Shown here piece by piece: positions 36,879-45,779 of a DNA stretch of 50,134 bases; within the stretch, counting starts at the first letter, position 1, and every line of letters begins with the position of its first letter. Origin of the DNA: Candidatus Omnitrophota bacterium (GTDB lineage Bacteria > Omnitrophota > Gorgyraeia > JAGLLT01). The position numbers were made by a program, and so were the translations under genes. The stretch lies in contig JAGLLT010000008.1 in assembly GCA_023140385.1 (NCBI GenBank), forward strand, positions 1 to 50,134, written 5' to 3'. The notes under the pieces were generated by a model. It was not told the origin of the DNA, did not search any database, and worked only from the letters and a program-made list of their open reading frames with translations.

Positions 36879-37808
36879 ATGATATTGCTATATGTTGCTA
36901 TTTCTATACCCTTTATAATTGCCCTCTTCTCTCTTCTTAAAGACTGGAACGATGAGAAGCGGAGAATTTATATATCATTACTCATATTAACAATATGTGC
37001 CTTTATGGTAAGTTGTCTATGCACCTATTTCTCTGGGAGGGAAAGTGAAGAATTAAAAAAAGAAAATTATTTGAAAGATCGAAGGCAAATAACCCTAACT
37101 CTCCTCTGTAGCAACAGACTCCCTCTAAAACGCCCACTATCAAAAATAGAAAAAAATCTAAGAGCTAATAATTACGATTCAGCAATAGCTTTTGCCGAAG
37201 CAATTTTATTATATGCGAACACATTAGCGGACGGTGAAAGGCAGCAGGTAGTTCGTGATATATATATTTATTTTATCTATAATGCAGAAGATCGCAGGGA
37301 AAAAATTAAGCTTCTTGAATTAATAAATATAGAATATCCTGAAGAATTTGCCGAAGTGCATCGTTTGCTAGGGCAGCTTTATGCTGAAGAGGGACGCTTT
37401 AAGGATGCGATGCTAATTTTGAATAAAGCATTATATATAGAAGATGACAATAGTATAACGTATCATTTACTTGGTCGCGTATCTTTTGCCGAAGGAGATT
37501 GGGAGAAAGCGCTAAAATATTACAAAAGAGGAATAGAAAAAAATGAGAAATATGTAAATTTAAATATTGAAATAGGAGATATTATTTGGTGTTACACAAA
37601 TGACGTGGAAAAAGCAAAAGGGTACTACGAGAAGGCCATTGAGAATAAAGACATAAAAGATTGGTATTATTCTGCATATGAAGAGGATTTAATTAAGAGA
37701 CAATCTGTGGTCAGTAACAAGGATCTTCAATACAATATAAAACCAGCAGATAAAATCACTTTCTTTTTAAAAGAAACACCCTTTGTTGTAGAAGAAAGTA
37801 AAAAGTAA
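36879..37808 (+). CDS. membrane protein with TPR repeats
   Basis: Two N-terminal TM helices; AEVHRLLGQLYAEEGRFKDAMLILNKALYIEDDNSITYHLLGRVSFAEGDWEKALKYYKRGI. Confidence 0.7.
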   Translation: MILLYVAISIPFIIALFSLLKDWNDEKRRIYISLLILTICAFMVSCLCTYFSGRESEELKKENYLKDRRQITLTLLCSNRLPLKRPLSKIEKNLRANNYDSAIAFAEAILLYANTLADGERQQVVRDIYIYFIYNAEDRREKIKLLELINIEYPEEFAEVHRLLGQLYAEEGRFKDAMLILNKALYIEDDNSITYHLLGRVSFAEGDWEKALKYYKRGIEKNEKYVNLNIEIGDIIWCYTNDVEKAKGYYEKAIENKDIKDWYYSAYEEDLIKRQSVVSNKDLQYNIKPADKITFFLKETPFVVEESKK

Positions 37809-37817
37809 AAATAATAC

Positions 37818-38149
37818 TTGACAAATAGGTTAAGTTGTGGTATATTTATATCAACGAGAAAAAAGAGTTCTTTCAAATGACTATTGATATCGGAAGTAAA
37901 TTAAAGGCGAAAAGAGTGCAGATGAATTTAACTCAGCTGGAACTTGCGACAAAGGTTGGAGTTAGTGAAAGTTACATCTGCCAGATTGAGAATGGGAAGA
38001 TGGTATCGATCAAAAAGCTTGAGCAACTAGCAAAGGCAGTAGGATGCAAAGCAAAAGATCTTCTCTAGGATATTTTTTTAATTTGAAACTTGACAAATAA
38101 GTTAAGTAGCATATATTTTTTGCCCTATAACTTTACAAATAGGTTAAGT
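37818..38149. promoter_or_regulatory. three TTGACAAATAGGTTAAGT motifs around an XRE gene
   Basis: 37818-37835 ttgacaaataggttaagt, 38090-38107 ttgacaaataagttaagt, 38132-38149 tttacaaataggttaagt. Confidence 0.7.
37877..38068 (+). CDS. XRE-family transcriptional regulator
   Basis: IGSKLKAKRVQMNLTQLELATKVGVSESYICQIENGKMVSIKKLEQLAKAVGC. Confidence 0.88.
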   Translation: MTIDIGSKLKAKRVQMNLTQLELATKVGVSESYICQIENGKMVSIKKLEQLAKAVGCKAKDLL

Positions 38150-38311
38150 AAGGAGGTGAGAAGGTGATAGAGATTAAATTTAGCAGACATACGCTGTCGA
38201 CTTTTGAAAAGATGCATTATGCGTGGGTCATCAAGGTGCTTATGACATGTATGGTTCATTTAGGGAAAAGCATTAAGATAATTACAATAGTGTTTAAATA
38301 GGAGGTTAATT

Positions 38312-38515
38312 GTGGAAAGATTTGTAAGCATAAGTGAAGTATCAAAGTTTTTGGATGTGAAAGAATCAACCTTGTATGTTTGGAGATATAAAGGCATGAT
38401 TCCCTGCTACAAAGTAGGGGGTAGGGTGCTTTTTCGATTATCAGAATTAAACAAGTTCGCTGAATCATTTAAACAGCCGGTATTGGCAAAACCGGCAGTA
38501 AGAATAGCAGGGTAG
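38312..38515 (+). CDS. excisionase/MerR-like helix-turn-helix protein
   Basis: ISEVSKFLDVKESTLYVWRYKGMIPCYKVGGRVLFRLSELNKFAESF. Confidence 0.85.
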   Translation: MERFVSISEVSKFLDVKESTLYVWRYKGMIPCYKVGGRVLFRLSELNKFAESFKQPVLAKPAVRIAG

Positions 38516-38524
38516 TAATAAGAC

Positions 38525-39580
38525 ATGGGCGTAGTTTACAAAAGAAAAGATAGCCCTTGCTGGTGGCTGGCTTATTCAGCGGGAGGGCAAAGGATAAGAG
38601 AAAGCTCCGGTACTGCTTCGAAATTACTTGCCAGAGAAATCCTGATCCGAAAGGAATCCGAAGTTTTACTTTCCGGGGGCAGCAGAGTTTTCTTAAAAAA
38701 ATCTGTAGAGGTCTTTGTTTCTGATTATTTAGAATGGATAAAGGTTAACCGTCGTGAACATACTCTTCGGAGTTACACGACTATTCTAAAAACCTTCGTT
38801 AATTTTCTCAAGGACTATCCTAATATCAAAAACCTATCAGATATTACGTCCAAACTGCTTGAAAATTATAAACAGTATAGATTAGCTCAAGCTAAAACCT
38901 GTACACTAAAAAATCATGTAATTGTTTTAAAGGCCTTTTTTTGTAAAGCAGTAGAGTGGGATTGTTTATCTGAAAATCCGGCTAAAAATTTAAAATCGGT
39001 CGAAATAATTGATTCGAAACCAATTAAAGTATTAACGGAAGAAGAGTACACTGGATTTATGACTACCTGCAAAAGTGAATTTAAAGAATTTTATCCTATG
39101 TTTTATACTTTTATACACACCGGATTAAGAAAATCAGAGCTTCTTAGTCTTGAGTGGAAGGATGTAGATTTTGAAAGAGGTTTAATATATATACGCAATA
39201 AAGAAAATTTTCGGCCTAAAGGAATAAATAAAAAAACAGGTAAAGCCAAAGAAAGAATAATTCCCATACACGATAATCTCAAGCGGGTATTAACAAACTT
39301 ACCGAAAAACAACCCGGTTCTATTTGGGCCATATTCAAAACATATGCCAAGACGAGTTCTTATAAGAATAGCAAAAAGAGCAAACATCACCGGCCTTACC
39401 AGATTGCATGAGCTTAGACATTCATACGCCACATTTCTATTGAAAAAAGGCGTGGATATATATAAAATAAAAGAGTTATTGGGTCATTCTGATATAAGGG
39501 ATACTATGAAGTATGCACATTTACCCACAGTTCATATGAAAGAGGATGTGAAGGTATTGGAAAATTTAGATAATGCTTGA
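38525..39580 (+). CDS. tyrosine recombinase/integrase
   Basis: FIHTGLRKSELLSLEWKDVD; LHELRHSYATFLLKKGVDIYKIKELLGHSDIRDTMKYAH (R..HxxR..H/Y). Confidence 0.95.
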   Translation: MGVVYKRKDSPCWWLAYSAGGQRIRESSGTASKLLAREILIRKESEVLLSGGSRVFLKKSVEVFVSDYLEWIKVNRREHTLRSYTTILKTFVNFLKDYPNIKNLSDITSKLLENYKQYRLAQAKTCTLKNHVIVLKAFFCKAVEWDCLSENPAKNLKSVEIIDSKPIKVLTEEEYTGFMTTCKSEFKEFYPMFYTFIHTGLRKSELLSLEWKDVDFERGLIYIRNKENFRPKGINKKTGKAKERIIPIHDNLKRVLTNLPKNNPVLFGPYSKHMPRRVLIRIAKRANITGLTRLHELRHSYATFLLKKGVDIYKIKELLGHSDIRDTMKYAHLPTVHMKEDVKVLENLDNA

Positions 39581-39653
39581 ATTTATTGCTATAGCCACTT
39601 ATAATAGAAAAGGCCACGCAGTTTGATGCCTTGGAAGGGGAGAGCTTTTAATC

Positions 39654-40499
39654 ATGATAAAAGGTAACAAGAATAAGCCATACTTCAAAAGTGATAACTT
39701 CGAACTCTATTTAGATGACTGTAGGGATTCTTTGAATAATTTGCCTGAAGAATCAGTGGATATGATATTTGCGGACCCCCCGTATAATTTATCCAATGGC
39801 GGTTTTACCTGCCATGCCGGCAAAAGAGTTCCTGTTAATAAAGGCAGTTGGGACGAAAGCAAGGGTTTAGATAAAGATTTAAAGTTTCACATAGCTTGGA
39901 TAAACGCATGTAGGCGCGTTTTAAAGCCTAATGGTACAATTTGGATTAGCGGAACTTATCACTCAATTTATCGCTGTGGATATGCGTTGGAAGTATCAGG
40001 ATATCATATATTAAATGATATAAGTTGGCTTAAGCCTAACGCGGCCCCCAATTTAAGCTGCCGCTTTTTTACCGCAAGTCATGAAACAATAATTTGGGCC
40101 AGAAAAAATAAAAAAGCTAAGCATGTGTTTAATTATAATCTTATGCGCAACGGTGAATGGCCGGGAGATATTATAAAGAAACCCAATAAGCAAATGCGTT
40201 CTGTATGGAGCATTAACACACCTAAACCATTTGAGAAAACATTTGGCAAGCATCCGACTCAAAAGCCGGAAGATTTGCTTAAAAGAATTGTTTTGTCGAG
40301 TACAAACAAAGAACAACTTGTGCTAGATCCCTTTACGGGTAGCTCTACAACAGGACTTGTTGCACATTTATATGGTAGAAAATTTATTGGTATAGATAAT
40401 GAAAGATCTTACCTTGATTTATCGATAAAAAGATTTAATTTACTTAATGCCAACGTAAAGAAAAAACGTGATAGAAAACCAAAGGCGGTACTTGTATGA
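39654..40499 (+). CDS. type II DNA methyltransferase (beta class, DpnIIB-like order)
   Basis: SVDMIFADPPYNLSNGG (DPPY) followed later by LVLDPFTGSSTTGLVAHLYGRKFIGID (FxGxG). Confidence 0.92.
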   Translation: MIKGNKNKPYFKSDNFELYLDDCRDSLNNLPEESVDMIFADPPYNLSNGGFTCHAGKRVPVNKGSWDESKGLDKDLKFHIAWINACRRVLKPNGTIWISGTYHSIYRCGYALEVSGYHILNDISWLKPNAAPNLSCRFFTASHETIIWARKNKKAKHVFNYNLMRNGEWPGDIIKKPNKQMRSVWSINTPKPFEKTFGKHPTQKPEDLLKRIVLSSTNKEQLVLDPFTGSSTTGLVAHLYGRKFIGIDNERSYLDLSIKRFNLLNANVKKKRDRKPKAVLV

Positions 40500-41017
40500 T
40501 AAAGGGCGGCAAAGGTGGAGGCAAAACAATAACGGGCTTAAGATTTGAGTCTAGAATATCTCTTGAAAAAGCAATTTCTTCTCTTTCCCATTATAAAGTT
40601 TCAGATGACACTATTTATTATAAAGATAAGAAGGTTGCAGAATTATACCAAAAACACAAATTATATAAAAACTTATTAGAGCCAAATGATATTGATTTTA
40701 AAGCTATCATTTCTAAAAAATTACTTCCTGATGAAGCGATCTTAATAATAAAAGATAAAACACTCTTTATTATAGAAATCAAATTTCAAGAAGTGGCCGG
40801 TTCTGTTGATGAGAAGCTGCAGACTTGTGATTTTAAGAATAAGCAATACAAAAAATTGCTAACCCCTTTAAACATATCTGTTAAATATGTTTATGTTCTT
40901 AATGACTGGTTCAAAAAGAAAGAGTATAAAGATGTATTAGATTATGTGAAATCGGTTGACTGCTACTATTTCTTTAATGAACTTCCTTTAGATTTCCTAG
41001 ACTTACCCATGCCTTAA
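40496..41017 (+). CDS. PD-(D/E)XK type II restriction endonuclease
   Basis: ATGA overlap with the methyltransferase; GGGKTITGLRFESRISLEKAI; DEAILIIKDKTLFIIEIKFQEVAGSVDEKLQTCDFK. Confidence 0.85.
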   Translation: MIKGGKGGGKTITGLRFESRISLEKAISSLSHYKVSDDTIYYKDKKVAELYQKHKLYKNLLEPNDIDFKAIISKKLLPDEAILIIKDKTLFIIEIKFQEVAGSVDEKLQTCDFKNKQYKKLLTPLNISVKYVYVLNDWFKKKEYKDVLDYVKSVDCYYFFNELPLDFLDLPMP

Positions 41018-41035
41018 CTATCTGTTTTAGTTTCA

Positions 41036-42898
41036 ATGCACCACGATAAAATAAAGAGTGCAGAGCAAAAGTTAAACAACATAAGCAATATATTCCAAAG
41101 TAATACGTTACTGCAAAAACCCACTAATCAAATTGAGGAGAAAGCTATCGTGAGAGGTAGTATAAAAAATTGTGAAGACCTTCATTTTTCAGAGTTTTGT
41201 TCAGAAAGAAGAATGTTTATTGTGCCCACATTTCAACGTGCTTACAAATGGACCACTAAAAATATAAGCGATTTATGGGAAAGTATTACATCTTATCCAA
41301 GTAAGTATTTTATTGGTAATATTGTCTGCTTGGAAGGGGCAAGTAATATAGATGGAAGAATGTTAATTATTGATGGACAACAAAGATTGATAACTGTCTC
41401 TTTAATTTTAACGGCTATAAGAGATGAGTATAAAGAAATCGCCAAAACTGTCAAAGGGGAAGACAAAGAAAGCATTGAAGAAAGTTTAGATACAATAAAA
41501 AATATCCTGACACATAAGGAACTCAAAAGGACGGCAAAAAGAGAGCCAAGAATTTTACCTGGAAGAAAGAATGCTTGTGATGTGTATATTAAAATTCTAG
41601 ATAGTAAAATAAATGTTAATAATAAGGCAGAACTAAAAAACTTAGATGGAAGCCAAATAAAATATGTTAAAAACTACAAAACAATAAAAAAGCTTCTTGC
41701 AGAATATATAAAAGATAATAAGCTTGATAAGCTAGAAGATATATTGGGCAGAGTTTTAGATTTGGTAATAATAACTATCATATGTGAAACTGATAGCGAT
41801 GCCTATAATATATTCGAAGGGTTAAATGCGACTGGAATAGGTCTATCTGTTGCTGATTTAGTAAAAAATGCTGTAATGTATTCAGCTGGCAGTACTGATG
41901 CGAGAAAAAGCGTAGAACAAAATTGGGAACTGATGGAAAGTGTCTTTGAAAAAACAACGGTCTCGCTAATTCCCAAGTTTTTAAGGCATCAATGGATATC
42001 GCACGAAGGGTATATTCAGGGTAGTAAGCTCTTTGACAGCATTAAAAGTAAAAAACTAAAAGGCAAGAGCAACGCAAAGATAGTTAATTATGTGAAGTCG
42101 ATATTAAACGATGCCAAGCTATATTCTGATTTACGTTCTGACAACGATGATGAATTAAAGCGATATTTCAATCAAAAAAGTATAGAAATTTTGAAGTGGT
42201 TCCAAGTTCTTAATATAGATCAAGTTTATGAGCTTATTTTGGCGTTTTGTAACAAGTTTATTTCATCTAAGGGCATATATACCGAGGGGCAATTATGTGC
42301 GGATTTAGATAGGCTGTGGTCTTTTTCTTTTAGAGCAAAGCTTCTTTCGTTAAATCCTTCTGATTATGAGAAAGTTTTTGCAGAACAATGTAAGTTAACC
42401 GAAAGATATAATAAAAAAGAAATGAACAGAATGACAGCAAAGTTTTATTCGACGCTTAAGAAAAAAGTTTCAAATGACAATGATTTTATAGACAAATTTG
42501 CTAGTGAAATATGGTATAAAGATGGTTCAAAAAACAGTTTGATTTATCATATTTTCAATACTATGTTCAAAAAGAAAAATCCAGGCATACAGCTTGTAAG
42601 TCCAACGATAGAGCATATATTACCTAAAAAACCTCAAAAATGGGGTTATGAACAAAGCGAAATAAAAGAGTTTGTTGATAACATAGGTAATTTAAGTTTA
42701 CTTTATGATAGTGACAATAAGAAAACTGGTAACGAAAAAATGGATGATAAGGTTAAAAAAGTGTATTCTGTATCGCCATTCGCTATTAATAATGAGATAG
42801 CGAGATATAAAAAAGATTTTGAAGAAGATCCTGAAAAAGCGATAGAAAAAAGAGCGAAAGCATTGGCAAGAGAAGCAGCAGAGCTTTGGAAATTATAG
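41036..42898 (+). CDS. DUF262/DUF1524 (GmrSD-like) protein
   Basis: VPTFQRAYKWTTKNISDLW...MLIIDGQQRLITVSLIL; C-term SPTIEHILPKKPQKWG...NIGNLSLL HNH. Confidence 0.88.
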   Translation: MHHDKIKSAEQKLNNISNIFQSNTLLQKPTNQIEEKAIVRGSIKNCEDLHFSEFCSERRMFIVPTFQRAYKWTTKNISDLWESITSYPSKYFIGNIVCLEGASNIDGRMLIIDGQQRLITVSLILTAIRDEYKEIAKTVKGEDKESIEESLDTIKNILTHKELKRTAKREPRILPGRKNACDVYIKILDSKINVNNKAELKNLDGSQIKYVKNYKTIKKLLAEYIKDNKLDKLEDILGRVLDLVIITIICETDSDAYNIFEGLNATGIGLSVADLVKNAVMYSAGSTDARKSVEQNWELMESVFEKTTVSLIPKFLRHQWISHEGYIQGSKLFDSIKSKKLKGKSNAKIVNYVKSILNDAKLYSDLRSDNDDELKRYFNQKSIEILKWFQVLNIDQVYELILAFCNKFISSKGIYTEGQLCADLDRLWSFSFRAKLLSLNPSDYEKVFAEQCKLTERYNKKEMNRMTAKFYSTLKKKVSNDNDFIDKFASEIWYKDGSKNSLIYHIFNTMFKKKNPGIQLVSPTIEHILPKKPQKWGYEQSEIKEFVDNIGNLSLLYDSDNKKTGNEKMDDKVKKVYSVSPFAINNEIARYKKDFEEDPEKAIEKRAKALAREAAELWKL

Positions 42899-43101
42899 CT
42901 GGACAGTATTTGGTATGTAAATAGCGCTATATATTAGCACAGCATATATTTTAAGAAAACAAATAAAAGTAAAAAACTTCTTGACAGATGTCAGTAAAAT
43001 AACATCTGAAATTCCAGGGACACGATAGACAATTATTAAATAAGTATTATGTCCCCATAATTCGGCCAGCGACACCAAAAGATGCTCTTGATTGGGAAAC
43101 A

Positions 43102-43260
43102 ATGAATAAATTATGTGCTCAAAATAAAGATTTCAAAAAATTCATACAAGATGTAAAAATTGATTTGGAATCAAAGAGAATGCATAAGTCAGAATATGAC
43201 AAAATAATTGATGACCCAGAAGAATATATAAAAAAGAAATTTCACGGGATTAATGTTTGA
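43102..43260 (+). pseudogene. 3' gene fragment of unknown family
   Basis: Frame open upstream from a REP-like scar (RPATPKDALDWETMNKLCAQNKDFKKFIQDVKIDLESKRMHKSEYDKIIDDPEEYIKKKFHGINV*). Confidence 0.45.
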
Positions 43261-43379
43261 TAGATAAACGCGAATTAGCAAACATGATTATAGACTAATG
43301 AAGAAAATATAGAAAATTGTGAGACGATTCTGATATAGTTGTTATTTTGATAGTGTACTAATATAAGAAGGAGGATGGA

Positions 43380-43814
43380 ATGAACAGAAAAGATTGGGCT
43401 CTATTCGCTATAAGCTATGCAGGAGAAGGCCACCTTTCCCCCGCCCAACTTCAAAAAAGTTTGTTTTTGCTTGGAGAAAATAAAAAATCAGCTGTTCGTA
43501 AAGATTTCTACAAATTTGCACCGTATAACTATGGGCCATTTTGCAAAGATATTTATTCTGATACGGGAAGCTTAGAAGCAGATGGTTTGATTAAATTTAG
43601 CCGCCCTATAGGGAGAAGTTGGGTTGGATATTCTCTAACGGGGGAAGGCAAAAAGCGGATAAAAGAGCTAAAAGATGCAGCAATAGCTGATGATTTAAAA
43701 TACCTCTCCGAAATTATAAGGTGGGTTAAAAGCATTTCATTTAAACAACTTCTAACAGCAATTTATAAAGAATACCCTAAATATAAAATTAACAGTCTTT
43801 TTTCAGGAGTATAA
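43380..43814 (+). CDS. Panacea/SocA (DUF4065)-like protein
   Basis: LSPAQLQKSLFLLGE...FYKFAPYNYGPFCKDIYSDTGSLEADGLI; stop immediately followed by the next ATG. Confidence 0.55.
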   Translation: MNRKDWALFAISYAGEGHLSPAQLQKSLFLLGENKKSAVRKDFYKFAPYNYGPFCKDIYSDTGSLEADGLIKFSRPIGRSWVGYSLTGEGKKRIKELKDAAIADDLKYLSEIIRWVKSISFKQLLTAIYKEYPKYKINSLFSGV

Positions 43815-44600
43815 ATGACTTTAATAGTTGGTGTTAAATGTAATAATGGGATAGTAATTGGAGCCGATAGCGCCTCAACTAATACTACAAGCACGGGTCA
43901 GCAAACTGCAATGCAACCCACCAAGAAGTTAGATATCATTGACGATAATATAATTGTTGGTATTTCTGGATCTGTTGGGTTAGCGCAATTCTTTAAAGAG
44001 GAAGTCGAAAAGCTTTGGAAGAATAATGCTTTTTCAAATAAGGGAGTAGAAGAAGCAAGAATTAAAATTACTGGTGCATTCAGAACACATCTGATAAGAG
44101 AGGCAAAATTCGCGCAAGATTCGAGTAACATGTTAGGTCGATTGCATGAGCAGGAAATTATTTCTCATACTCTTATAGCAATGCCAGTTAAAAAGAATCT
44201 TGTACTTTTAGAATTTCCTGCTACGGGTTCATCTGAAGAAAAGAAAGAAGCGATGCCAACTGTAGCAATTGGATGTGCACAACCAATTGCAGACCCATTT
44301 TTATATTTTCTTAGGAGAGTTTTCTGGCCTGATAGGTTGCCTAGTTTAGTTGAAGGGAAAATAGCGGCTTATTGGGCATTAGATTATAGCATAAAAGCCT
44401 CACCAGCCAATGTTGGATTTCCCGTCAAAATAGCTATATTAGAAAAAAAGGGTAGCGATATAAAAGCTTATGAGTTACCCAAAGAAGAGCTCACATACCT
44501 AGGTAATATTGTTGACGAAGCAGAGAAATATTTAAAAAGATATGAAGCTCCTTCGGCAGAGGAGGACAGAATTGAAATCCCAAAACCTGAGAAAAAATAA
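43815..44600 (+). CDS. proteasome-beta-like Ntn hydrolase
   Basis: M-TLIVGVKCNNGIVIGADSAST: Thr1 after Met, Asp17, Lys at about 36/37 (PTKKLDII), GISGSVGLAQ. Confidence 0.85.
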   Translation: MTLIVGVKCNNGIVIGADSASTNTTSTGQQTAMQPTKKLDIIDDNIIVGISGSVGLAQFFKEEVEKLWKNNAFSNKGVEEARIKITGAFRTHLIREAKFAQDSSNMLGRLHEQEIISHTLIAMPVKKNLVLLEFPATGSSEEKKEAMPTVAIGCAQPIADPFLYFLRRVFWPDRLPSLVEGKIAAYWALDYSIKASPANVGFPVKIAILEKKGSDIKAYELPKEELTYLGNIVDEAEKYLKRYEAPSAEEDRIEIPKPEKK

Positions 44601-44891
44601 AATCTGCCTTTTGATATCCTCCGGGGAGGGAATCTTGGCCGAAAGCCGGAGGGCCAAACTATATTTGAATATCCATATTGTTTTAACTATAAACAGTTTT
44701 TTAGTGTCGAAAGGTAATTTTTTACTATAGATAGTATAGATTTTTTATTCATAATCAATATTAGATATTGTAAGAATTAATATGCAAGATCTAAGTAAAT
44801 GTAATAACTTTATTTATTGAAAGCGCACGATTTTAACACGTTGACATTTCCCATAGTCATAATATAATATAAATAAAGATGTTATGGAGAG

Positions 44892-44918
44892 TGGGTTCGA
44901 ATCCCAGCCTCTCCGCCA
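44892..44918 (+). repeat. attR: duplicated 3' end of tRNA-Ser(GGA)
   Basis: tgggttcgaatcccagcctctccgcca, identical to 28686-28712. Confidence 0.92.
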
Positions 44919-44920
44919 TT

Positions 44921-44956
44921 CTACTTCGCTAACTATTTACATATTTAGCTTCGTAG
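44921..44956. repeat. CTAC-TTC-GCTAA hairpin 2 nt after attR
   Basis: CTAC-TTC-GCTAA...TTAGC-TTC-GTAG, compensated relative to 9101-9136; followed by gggcttttt. Confidence 0.85.
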
Positions 44957-45256
44957 GAATGGGCTTTTTCATTCTGCTATGCCATTCTACGTTTTTAGCA
45001 GAGCTATTTATCCACCGAAGCTATAAGCGTAGGTGGGCGGCTGGCAGGCCAGTTTACGCTAGCCAACTCCGCCGGCCGGGAAGCCATAAATTTTAATATA
45101 TTAAATATAGCAAAAAATTATCCCTTCTCCTCCCCCCCTCTTTCCGCGATTAAAAAAGATTAAAAAATTCTTGCTTTTTAACTGGACTTAATGTATAATA
45201 TATTTTGTGCTATAAAAAAGCTGTTATTTTTTCAGGAAAGGCAGGTGTGTCTAAAA

Positions 45257-45778
45257 ATGAAAAAACCTTATAAACTATCCTATCTATTAAGCACAGTAGT
45301 TATCTTGGGACTTACCCTTATCTTTACTCCATCAGTCACATTAGCAACTGAAGACCAACTACCTGAAGAACCCCTGCCTTATCCACTTGAAGAGTTATTT
45401 TCAGTAGAAGCATCTCAAGTTATTCCATTAAATATAACCATAAAAGACATCACCCGCAGCCTTGAAGCGGGAGAAAGATACACTATCACCTGGCAGATAG
45501 AAGGCTTAACAGAAGAACAACCTGTAGAACATACCTGCCTTTACTGGGCATATCTATCCAATCTCGAAAGCCGGGAAGAACTTGAAGATTATAAAAACTA
45601 TCCCTATCAGGGACAGCTCTTTACCTACAACCAGGCTGAATACATAGATGAGGTTTTCCTTAATCCTCATGAGGTAGTGCCTCCGGCTATAATGCTGGTT
45701 ATCCATCTCAGTATTAATGGAAAAGACTATAACTTAGGCCCCATCCCCATAGATATTGTTTCATCACAGGAGAATTAG
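45257..45778 (+). CDS. secreted hypothetical protein
   Basis: Signal peptide MKKPYKLSYLLSTVVILGLTLIFTPSVTLA; beta-rich. Confidence 0.6.
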   Translation: MKKPYKLSYLLSTVVILGLTLIFTPSVTLATEDQLPEEPLPYPLEELFSVEASQVIPLNITIKDITRSLEAGERYTITWQIEGLTEEQPVEHTCLYWAYLSNLESREELEDYKNYPYQGQLFTYNQAEYIDEVFLNPHEVVPPAIMLVIHLSINGKDYNLGPIPIDIVSSQEN

Positions 45779-45779
45779 T

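Larger units (their letters stand above)
28713..44918 (+). mobile_element. tRNA-Ser-integrated defence island
   Basis: 27-bp core tgggttcgaatcccagcctctccgcca duplicated at 28686-28712 and 44892-44918, with a tyrosine integrase and excisionase-like gene inside. Confidence 0.85.

Noticed and set aside
39654-41017. Naming the R-M pair by recognition sequence
   Set aside because: Motif order identifies the class, but specificity cannot be read from sequence by eye.
45010-45090. GC-rich ccaccg...gtaggtggg / ggctggcaggccag / gccggccggg stretch as an integron attC site
   Set aside because: No integron integrase, no R'/R'' core sites recognised; more likely another palindromic repeat.
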